Assembly: GCF_004341845.1 (NCBI RefSeq)
Contig: NZ_SLVB01000007.1
Span: forward strand, 62,001 to 126,000
Length of the DNA stretch: 64,000 nucleotides
Source: Novosphingobium sp. PhB165
GTDB taxonomy: Bacteria; Pseudomonadota; Alphaproteobacteria; Sphingomonadales; Sphingomonadaceae
Direction of reading: 5' to 3'
Part shown: positions 25,349-32,182 of the stretch, piece after piece
How the letters are laid out: every line of letters starts with the position of its first letter
How positions within the stretch are numbered: the first letter of the stretch is position 1
Notes under the pieces: generated by a model
Seen by the model: the letters and a program-made list of their open reading frames with translations, nothing else
The model's database searches: none
What the model was told of the DNA's origin: nothing
Position numbers and translations under genes: made by a program

Positions 25349-26287
25349 ATGAGTTTGTCTGCACGCTTGCTCCACTCGGCGAGGCAAAATACCCAAACAC
25401 GAAACGACTTCGATGTGGAGATTTTCGTGGCCGGGCATGCACAAATCGCCGTTCAGCGCGTCATTCATACCATTCACGCCACTTACGATCTTCATGCATG
25501 CCGTCTCCTCTATCAGGACGCTTTGGGCGGCCTCGTATTTGCCGAAAACTACTTTCCAGCAGAAGATCGGGACTGTGCACTCCTTTACGTCACCAATCAT
25601 TCGATCGAACCCATGGCACCGCGAACGCGCGATGACATGAGCAAGGGGTTTGCCCGGATGACGAGCAAAATTGGCGAGAGTTTTCATTCGTTCGAGCTCA
25701 AGGTCGAGGATGGTCCGGCAGCCAGCCAGGCCATTCGGGACGCCGGCGGCGTAGTTGCAAGCGACTATGGTTTCTTTTTCTTCGTAAAGCCGGAATCCAC
25801 GGGCGGTGTTCTGCTGGAGGTTTGCTCCTCCACGATGCCGAACGACCCGTACGATCGTCCGGGAGGCTGGGGCCCTTCCGTCGGAACCGGGCATGCGTCG
25901 TCAGTGCTGCAGCTTGACCATATCGCATGCGTGACCAGCGAAATCGAAAAGGCGATTCACTTCTTCACGTCGGTCCTGGATGGCCGCGTCATCGAGGACG
26001 GAGCGACCGCACTCCCCCAAGATGGCCGCCGCGTGCTGCTGAGCGTTGGCGACATCCAGGTTGCCTTCATCCAACCTGACGACACCGAACAAGGCCCGCT
26101 CGGAGCCTTCCTCAACAAGCCACAGAACGGCATTTACGCGCTGGTTTGGCGGGTGAAGGACGAGGAAACTGCGCGCGATCATTTTGAGAAGCGCAACCTG
26201 CGAATGACGAAATCTGCGTGCATTTCGTCCGGCTTTGCGATTGATCCTGAGGACTTCTTTGGAGCGCGACACGAGTTCGTCCGCTGA
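25349..26287 (+). CDS. Two-domain VOC (glyoxalase/dioxygenase superfamily) protein
   Basis: 312 residues from ATG 25349; two vicinal-oxygen-chelate halves. The first begins around QRVIHTIHATYDLHACRLLY (note His and Tyr at metal-site positions) and the second at VLQLDHIACVTSEIEKAIHF, where the His of LDHIACV is the classic first metal ligand. The end GFAIDPEDFFGARHEFV is typical of a VOC metal-binding Glu strand. Role could be dioxygenase, lyase or glyoxalase; not resolvable. The N-terminal 20-30 residues before the first domain look unlike VOC proteins, and a GTG at 25415 is an alternative start. The gene is bracketed by fragments of two unrelated genes (25229-25316 and 26356-26480), so its 5' end may have been altered. 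Confidence 0.78.
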   Translation: MSLSARLLHSARQNTQTRNDFDVEIFVAGHAQIAVQRVIHTIHATYDLHACRLLYQDALGGLVFAENYFPAEDRDCALLYVTNHSIEPMAPRTRDDMSKGFARMTSKIGESFHSFELKVEDGPAASQAIRDAGGVVASDYGFFFFVKPESTGGVLLEVCSSTMPNDPYDRPGGWGPSVGTGHASSVLQLDHIACVTSEIEKAIHFFTSVLDGRVIEDGATALPQDGRRVLLSVGDIQVAFIQPDDTEQGPLGAFLNKPQNGIYALVWRVKDEETARDHFEKRNLRMTKSACISSGFAIDPEDFFGARHEFVR

Positions 26288-26355
26288 AAATGAGGCATGA
26301 AACGGGACATTCATCTCCTCATCATCTGAGTTACGCTAAAGTATTTACAGGTTAT

Positions 26356-26484
26356 CCGAACTCGGCGCTGCTCCGAAGTCCCATGGAAGAACGGTGGCGG
26401 AACGACCCGTTCCTTCCTTGTCCTGCTGGAACAGCAGATCTGCAAAGTTCGCCAATTGCAGCGCTGGACTGCGCCCTGGGCTAA
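26356..26484 (+). pseudogene. Internally deleted copy of the hutD gene
   Basis: Bases 26356-26409 match hutD 18679-18732 (five mismatches by eye) and 26410-26478 match hutD from 19066 (about five mismatches and one missing base). The 333 bp between (18733-19065) are absent, a whole number of codons. The copy still shows VPWKNGGGTTR joined to SFLVLLE and then shifts frame, ending at TGA 26490 region. No ribosome-binding site was found. It is a relic and not expected to work. Confidence 0.85.
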
Positions 26485-26762
26485 ACCATGAGGGGAAGGA
26501 GCAGCGGCGAGACACCCTCGATATGCCATTTCATAGCAATGATTGCGGCAGTGGCGGCGGCGGCATTTGCGACGGCCCTCCAGCTTCCAGCTTGCGGTTC
26601 TTCAGCATGGCGCCACAGCCCCAATGCAGCCGCGATCATCCAGAATGTCAGGATCTGGTAGCGCGTCTCCACCAACTGGAAAGTGTAACGGCCAGCAGCG
26701 CCGCAAAGCGCAAACAGGACCGGGGGCCCGATGGCAAGAAGCGCTTTGGAGGAATACTGCAT
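26481..26762 (-). CDS. Small membrane protein, unknown
   Basis: 93 residues, no family recognised. Hydrophobic stretches at about residues 8-22 (LLAIGPPVLFALCGAAG), 36-50 (LTFWMIAAALGLW) and 62-80 suggest two or three inner-membrane helices. Start ATG 26762 without a good ribosome-binding site; the frame is open upstream to 26939. Composition is normal for membrane proteins, which is the main support. It may be only an accidental frame next to the hutD relic. Confidence 0.45.
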   Translation of the reverse strand: MQYSSKALLAIGPPVLFALCGAAGRYTFQLVETRYQILTFWMIAAALGLWRHAEEPQAGSWRAVANAAAATAAIIAMKWHIEGVSPLLLPLMV

Positions 26763-26951
26763 TGCAGCAATGTGACGTGAACGGCGGGATAAGCCAACCC
26801 ATTGCCGACAGTTTGAGCGGTTCGTGCGGCAATGCGGGCGCAGTAAGACGACTGATTTAAGGGATGGCGGCGGCTCAGGGTCGCGAAAGCCAGCCCGCAG
26901 CCGCCTGGATGACGCCGCAGACGATGCCGGGCGGCCCAATCAGGATTGGTA

Positions 26952-27221
26952 TCAATGAATGGTGGTCCAACCTTCGCCATCATCGTCGAGAAAAGTACCT
27001 ATCCCCTCGATCTCCACCGCGCGCTTGAACGCCTCGAAGGCTGACGCATCGCTATCGAACGGGTCCTCCCAGACTGTTGAAGTGCCGGCTTCGTTGATCA
27101 CCTCCAACGTCCAGCCTTCGTCCGCTTCGAGTTTGAATATCTCCACTCGAACCGTGATGCCATCCTCGCTGACCATCCGGGAAAGTGGAGAGACCGTGAT
27201 GGGGGGATCGTTGTCAGCCAT
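26952..27221 (-). CDS. Small conserved hypothetical protein
   Basis: 89 residues, acidic and soluble, no recognised domain: MADNDPPITVSPLSRMVSED, then VRVEIFKLEADEGWTLEVIN, WEDPFDSDASAFEAFKRAV and FLDDDGEGW. Start ATG 27221 has GGAGAGCGAC before it; an upstream in-frame start at 27296 is less likely. The strand-strand-helix pattern with a terminal acidic tail looks like a genuine small protein of the alphaproteobacteria. Function unknown. The divergent iron receptor starts 327 bp away. Confidence 0.7.
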   Translation of the reverse strand: MADNDPPITVSPLSRMVSEDGITVRVEIFKLEADEGWTLEVINEAGTSTVWEDPFDSDASAFEAFKRAVEIEGIGTFLDDDGEGWTTIH

Positions 27222-27471
27222 GTCGCTCTCCAAAGGGGGCCGTGCTCGCCGTCTTATACCAAGATCCAGGTAGACCGAACCGCCACCGACCTGCAACGCT
27301 CGGTGCGCAACCAGGTTCGAGTTGCGCCGTCAGTTCCACGCACGCGCCGCCCGGGTTGGCGGCGACCATAGCTCCCGCCCCATAGACTTTCACGGGTTCC
27401 ACGCGGGTCAGGGTGTCGTGTGTGCCTGGCATATCGAACAGTGAACGTAGACGTTTTTGTCTTATTGCATT

Positions 27472-27486
27472 TGCAAATCATTCGCA
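27472..27486. promoter_or_regulatory. Fur-box-like palindrome upstream of siderophore receptor
   Basis: TGCAAATCATTCGCA is a 7-1-7 inverted repeat with one mismatched pair per arm, matching the architecture of Fur operators (TGATAAT-N-ATTATCA in E. coli; GC-richer versions in alphaproteobacteria). It lies 62 bp upstream of the receptor ATG at 27548, where an iron-dependent repressor would block the promoter. Confidence 0.68.
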
Positions 27487-27547
27487 TTAGACGCCAGCCG
27501 GCATAAGGACGCCGGTTTCTCCGGTGCGCTGCATCAGGGGGCCCACA

Positions 27548-29701
27548 ATGACAATGAGAACAAGAAGTCGAATACGCTATTGCGTCGCATCCGCATTGGC
27601 TATCGGGTGGATGAACTTTGGCAGCGCCCACGCCGAACCCGCGATTGAGGATCCGGAGGAGAACCCGATCGTGGTCACGGGTGAGACAGGAGCAACCGGC
27701 CTCAGCCTCTCATCGCGCGAGACTCCACAATCGGTAACCGTCCTGGATAGCGTGCGTATGCAGGAACAGGGGCTTTACGACATCTCCGGCGTGATGGCGC
27801 AAATCGTCGGCATACAGTCCAATCAATCCAGCGCACTCGGGACCGACGGCACAAACTACACGGCCCGCGGCTTCGCGATCGAAAACTACCTCGTCGACGG
27901 CATCGCCCGGCCGACCAAGATCTACGGCTTCACCGAAGATACGGCGGACATGATCGCCTATGATCGGATCGAAGTCATCCGGGGATCGGCCGGTATGATG
28001 ACGGGCACCGGCCAGCCCTCCGCGGCAATCAACATGATCCGCAAGCGTCCCGGCACGGATCTCACGGCCACCGCGGCCGCCACCGTCGGTTCCTGGGATA
28101 TGTACCGCATGGAAGGTGACGTGGGCGGAGCCGTAACGGCCGACGGCCACATCCGCGCCCGCGTCTCTGGCGCCTGGCAGGACAATGACACTTTCATCGA
28201 TCGCGAGCACGTCAAGCGCCAGGCGCTCTACGGCATCGTCGAGGCTGATCTGGCGCCGTCCACTTTGCTGACGGTCGGCGTCGAATACCAGAACTTCGGC
28301 AACAAGGGTGCCTCGCGCGGCGGCGTACCGCTGTTTTTCACAGACGGAACCACGACTGATTTTGCACGATCGACCAACGGCGGCGCGAACTGGTCCGATT
28401 TCAAGCGCGAAAGCGTCAACATCTTCGCGTCACTGGTGCACGATTTCGACAAGAACTGGCACTTGCAGATCGACGCCGAGCACAAGTCCGGTTCCTATGA
28501 CGAAACTATCGGCTATTTTTTCGGAAGCGCGATAGACAAGGATACCGGGGATGGCGGCACTCTTTATTCGACGCGCTGGGCCTCGGACCTCACGCTCAAT
28601 GCCGTTTATGCCAACTTGCGCGGGACCTTCGAAGTTCTGGGCCAGGAGCAGCACATCGCCCTGACGCTTAGCCACGCCCGGTCCGACGATGACCAGACGC
28701 TTTACCCCGGCTGGTGGTCGGGCAGCGATTACGCGAAACCGATCAATGCTTACGCATTCTTCCCGAATGGCGACACGCCCAAACCCGATTTGACGGCAAC
28801 GGGCGATCTCGGCGGCAATCGCGTCGAAACGAGCGGGATCGCCGGCGTGGCGCGCCTCAAGCCCATCAGCCCCTTGTCGGTGATCGCCGGTGGACGCCTG
28901 ACATGGTGGAAGCAGGACAGCTATTCGCAGCCGGCTGGCGGCGTGCGCACATGGTCATCGGTAACCGACGAGAAAGCCGTATTCACGCCCTACGCGGGCA
29001 TCGTCCTCGATTTCAGCAAGGCCATCTCGGCCTATATCAGCTACGCCAGCGTCTTCGACCCGCAGACGGAACGCACCGTGGATGGCGATACGATTGCTCC
29101 GCTTGAAGGTGACACGTACGAAGCAGGCCTGAAGGCGGATTTCCTCAACGGCAAGCTGAGCGCCAGCGCGGCGGTCTTCCGGATGAAGCAGAACAACTAT
29201 GCCCTGGCAGACGGCCCCGGCATCTTCGCGCCGGACGGCAGCTCCGCCTATCACGCGGTATCGGGCATGAAATCATCGGGCTTCGAACTTGAAGTCAACG
29301 GCGAAGTCCTGCCCGGATGGCGCGTGGCGGGTGGCTTCGCCAACGCCCGGGCCGAAGATCGCGATGGCGTTCGCCAGCTTCCGCAGATCCCCAAGAACAC
29401 CTTCAAGATGTTCACCACCTACCGGCTGCCCGGCGCGCTCGACGCCTTGATGGTGGGCGGAAACCTCAAGTGGCAGAGCAAGACCACTGCCGACGGCACC
29501 GGCCCCAATGGCGAAATCTACACGCAGGGCAGCCTTGCGACGCTGGACCTTCTGGCCAACTACCGCTTCTCGGAACACTTCTCGCTTACCGCGCACCTCG
29601 ATAACGTCTTCGACAAGACGTACTACTCGGGCCTCTATATCGGCAGCGCACGCTTCGCGACGCCTCGCGCCTTCACATTGACGCTTCGCGGCACGCTGTG
29701 A
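27548..29701 (+). CDS. TonB-dependent siderophore receptor (FhuE/FpvA-like)
   Basis: Outer-membrane receptor of 717 residues for a ferric siderophore. Signal peptide to about residue 30 (GWMNFGSAHA), TonB box NPIVVTG, plug domain (SLSSRETPQSVTVLDSVRMQ, NYTARGFAIENYLVDGI, YDRIEVIRGSAGMMTGTGQP, AAINMIRKRPG) and a 22-strand barrel ending in aromatic strands (FATPRAFTLTLRGTL). No STN domain, so it does not signal to a FecR protein. The start could also be the ATG at 27554. TonB and a sigma-factor operon follow. The Fur-like box upstream fits iron-repressed expression. Siderophore identity unknown. Confidence 0.93.
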   Translation: MTMRTRSRIRYCVASALAIGWMNFGSAHAEPAIEDPEENPIVVTGETGATGLSLSSRETPQSVTVLDSVRMQEQGLYDISGVMAQIVGIQSNQSSALGTDGTNYTARGFAIENYLVDGIARPTKIYGFTEDTADMIAYDRIEVIRGSAGMMTGTGQPSAAINMIRKRPGTDLTATAAATVGSWDMYRMEGDVGGAVTADGHIRARVSGAWQDNDTFIDREHVKRQALYGIVEADLAPSTLLTVGVEYQNFGNKGASRGGVPLFFTDGTTTDFARSTNGGANWSDFKRESVNIFASLVHDFDKNWHLQIDAEHKSGSYDETIGYFFGSAIDKDTGDGGTLYSTRWASDLTLNAVYANLRGTFEVLGQEQHIALTLSHARSDDDQTLYPGWWSGSDYAKPINAYAFFPNGDTPKPDLTATGDLGGNRVETSGIAGVARLKPISPLSVIAGGRLTWWKQDSYSQPAGGVRTWSSVTDEKAVFTPYAGIVLDFSKAISAYISYASVFDPQTERTVDGDTIAPLEGDTYEAGLKADFLNGKLSASAAVFRMKQNNYALADGPGIFAPDGSSAYHAVSGMKSSGFELEVNGEVLPGWRVAGGFANARAEDRDGVRQLPQIPKNTFKMFTTYRLPGALDALMVGGNLKWQSKTTADGTGPNGEIYTQGSLATLDLLANYRFSEHFSLTAHLDNVFDKTYYSGLYIGSARFATPRAFTLTLRGTL

Positions 29702-29743
29702 GAACCAGGCCGTAAGCAAGCACCCCCTCACCCTTCGCCGCGC

Positions 29744-30442
29744 GTGAATCCGCCGCCTTTCCTCTGCCGCTTGCGCCGTTCCAACCAAAAGGGTGGAAAC
29801 GGCGCATCGGTGCGCGCGGCCGCCGTTGCCATTACGGCCGGGGTTCACGTGGCGGCAGCCGCCATTGCCGCCATCACGTTCGGCTGGCTGCAGGCAGGCG
29901 CGCCGGATCACGCGGCACCTGCCACGCTGGTGACGTTCAACGTCCATTCCCCCGCACCCGTGCACGACAAGCCGAACGCCCAAGCGGTGCGTCCGCGGCA
30001 TATCCCGGCATCGGCCCCGCCCCATGTCGCGACGCCCCTGCCCGTTCGCACCGCAGCAGTACTCGCGACAAACGCCCCTGAACAGGCCGCCGCTGCTGCC
30101 ACCAGCGGCCTGTCGGACAATCTGCCGGACCTCGCGCTATCCTATCGCCGGGCCCTGATCGCGCGGCTGGAAAGCCAGCGCCGCTATCCAGCGGGATCGC
30201 TTCAACACCACGCGCAAGGGACAGGCTCCCTGCTCTTCCGCATCGATCGCGACGGGTATTTGCTGGATGCGGTGATCGTTTCCAGCACGGGACATTCCGC
30301 CCTCGATCAAGCCGCGCTGGCCATCGTCTCAAGGGCCGCCCCTTTCCCCCCGATCCCGAGCGGGCTTCCGGACGAACTTGCCGTTTCCCTACCCATCGTC
30401 TTCCTGATCGATGACGGGGCGACGTCGGCAGCCACACCGTGA
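29744..30442 (+). CDS. TonB-family energy transducer
   Basis: 232-residue TonB-like protein that links the inner-membrane ExbBD motor to outer-membrane receptors. An N-terminal anchor helix (about residues 25-50, AVAITAGVHVAAAAIAAITF) is followed by a Pro/Ala-rich periplasmic linker and the C-terminal TonB domain: RRYPAGSLQHHAQGTGSLLF, RIDRDGYLLDAVIVSSTGHS and ALDQAALAIVSRAAPFPPIP. Start is a GTG at 29744; ExbB and ExbD are not in this window. Placed between the siderophore receptor and a FecI-type gene, which overlaps its stop codon, so it is a dedicated TonB for this iron system. Confidence 0.9.
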   Translation: MNPPPFLCRLRRSNQKGGNGASVRAAAVAITAGVHVAAAAIAAITFGWLQAGAPDHAAPATLVTFNVHSPAPVHDKPNAQAVRPRHIPASAPPHVATPLPVRTAAVLATNAPEQAAAAATSGLSDNLPDLALSYRRALIARLESQRRYPAGSLQHHAQGTGSLLFRIDRDGYLLDAVIVSSTGHSALDQAALAIVSRAAPFPPIPSGLPDELAVSLPIVFLIDDGATSAATP

Positions 30443-30948
30443 ACGGGGGCGATGCCGCCATCGTCGGTTCCCATCAGGCCGCGCTGTTCGCCTATGTCCG
30501 TTCGCTCGTGGATTCGCCGCCGGTTGCCGCCGATATCGTGCAGGAAACCTGGGCCCGGGCCATTCCGTCGCTTCGTGCGGGCCGGGTGGAGAACCCCCGC
30601 GCCTTTCTCTACCGCGTGGCCCGCAATCTGGTGAACGACAGGGCGCGGGACAGCGGCAAGTGGCGGCCCTGGCTGGCAGACGAAGAGGCCGGCATCACCG
30701 TCGCCGATGAAAGCCCGGATGCCGAGCGGCAAGTCTTCGCGGCAGATCGCCTGCGCATGGTGCGCGAACTGGTGGAAGATCTACCCCCCCGATGCCGGGA
30801 AATCTTCACTTTGCGCAAGTTCGATGGCCTCGACCAAGCCGTCATCGCCGACCGGCTCGGCATCACCCGGGGCGCGGTCGAAAAGCAATTACGGATCGCC
30901 CTGCTGACGCTGGCCACCCGCCTCGGCGAGATCGAGGGGGAGGCGTGA
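30439..30948 (+). CDS. FecI-type ECF sigma factor
   Basis: 169-residue extracytoplasmic-function sigma factor. Region 2 reads ADIVQETWARAIPSLRAG and NPRAFLYRVARNLVNDRAR; region 4 reads LPPRCREIFTLRKFDGLDQA followed by IADRLGITRGAVEKQLR. GTG start overlaps the tonB stop (GTGA). Its FecR partner follows after 85 bp and a FecA-like receptor with an STN domain after that, so it should activate the receptor at 32183 when that receptor binds its ligand. Length and motifs normal. Confidence 0.92.
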   Translation: MNGGDAAIVGSHQAALFAYVRSLVDSPPVAADIVQETWARAIPSLRAGRVENPRAFLYRVARNLVNDRARDSGKWRPWLADEEAGITVADESPDAERQVFAADRLRMVRELVEDLPPRCREIFTLRKFDGLDQAVIADRLGITRGAVEKQLRIALLTLATRLGEIEGEA

Positions 30949-31033
30949 TGGCCAGTGCGCTCCGCAACAGTCGCCCAGCTTTGCCTGACGGCATCTCGTC
31001 TGGCCGCGTCGTGTTTGGCGGTACAATTCCGTC

Positions 31034-32065
31034 ATGGTTGATGAGAAAGCCGACCGAAGGGACGGAACCGTGACCGAAAACGCACCTCGCGCCATCATTT
31101 CGGCCGCCATTGCCGAAACCGCCGCAGACTGGATCGTCCGCCGGGACGGAGGAAAATTGTCGGCTGACGATGAGCGGTCCTTTCAGGAATGGTTGTCCGA
31201 GCCGGCCCATCGCCGCGCCCTTGAACGACTGGAAGAGCTTTGGTGCCTGATCGACAGCGATCCAGCACCCGTTGCTAGCCAACCCGGTTTGCCGCCAATC
31301 GCGCTCAAACGCCGGAGTATATTCGGCCGCAACCGCAGTTCCTTCCCCCCTCCCGCCCGCAAGCCGCGACGATGGGCCGGAGCGGCAGTCGCCGCATCGG
31401 TAGCGCTGGCGGCATTCGCCTCGTTCGGCGACTGGCCGACCCGCCTGCGCGCGGATTATGCCACTGGGGTAGGCGAACGCCGTTTGCTGACGCTGGAAGA
31501 CGGCTCACGCGTGACGCTGGGCAGCAGTTCGGCCATCGTTCACGACTTTTCCGGCACCCGCCGCCAGATACGCCTGCTAGAAGGAAGCGCGCTGTTCGAA
31601 GTGGCGCCGGACCGCAGCCGCCCGTTCACCGTCGAAGCCGCGGGAGGAAGCGCCACCGCTCTTGGCACGGCTTTCGCCGTGCGCGAGCGGGACGGGATCG
31701 CCGAACTCGTGGTGACCCAACATCGGGTCCGGGTTATCGGCGGTGGTCGCTCTGCAATCGTCGACGAAGGCCGGCGCGTCGATTTCGATGCCGAGACACT
31801 GGGCGCTGTCGAAGCCGCCGGCAATGGGGCCACCGCCTGGACGCGAGGCCGGCTCGTCGTGGTCAACCGCCCCTTGCGCGAAGTCGTCGCCGAAATCGCG
31901 CGCTATCGACACGGCTATCTTTCCGTCACGGGAACAGCGGCGGAAGTGAAGGTCAGCGGCGTCTACGATCTCGACCACCCGCTTGAGGCCGTCGACAGCA
32001 TCGAGCGCAGCCTGAATCTCAAGTCTTTCCGGTTTTCGGATCGCCTGATCGTGCTCCACCGCTGA
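31034..32065 (+). CDS. FecR-family anti-sigma factor / signal transducer
   Basis: 343 residues. Cytoplasmic N-terminus with the DUF4880-like pattern AIAETAADWIVRRDGGKLSA and FQEWLSEPAHRRALERLEEL, one membrane helix at about 110-130 (WAGAAVAASVALAAFASFG), then the FecR domain: YATGVGERRLLTLEDGSRVT, LLEGSALFEVAPDRSRPF and GTAFAVRERDG. The C-terminal part (VVNRPLREVVAEIARYRHGY, VSGVYDLDHPLEAVDSIERS) is the receptor-contact domain. It relays the signal of the STN-bearing receptor to the sigma factor just upstream. Complete. Confidence 0.92.
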   Translation: MVDEKADRRDGTVTENAPRAIISAAIAETAADWIVRRDGGKLSADDERSFQEWLSEPAHRRALERLEELWCLIDSDPAPVASQPGLPPIALKRRSIFGRNRSSFPPPARKPRRWAGAAVAASVALAAFASFGDWPTRLRADYATGVGERRLLTLEDGSRVTLGSSSAIVHDFSGTRRQIRLLEGSALFEVAPDRSRPFTVEAAGGSATALGTAFAVRERDGIAELVVTQHRVRVIGGGRSAIVDEGRRVDFDAETLGAVEAAGNGATAWTRGRLVVVNRPLREVVAEIARYRHGYLSVTGTAAEVKVSGVYDLDHPLEAVDSIERSLNLKSFRFSDRLIVLHR

Positions 32066-32182
32066 ACCGCAAAAAATTTGCAGCCCTTGGTCGTCTTTTC
32101 CCGCCCCGCCCCGTCTCCATTATTGAGAATGCGTCGCAACATCGTGATTGCGCCATCTCGCAACCATGTGGGGGTCAATTCG

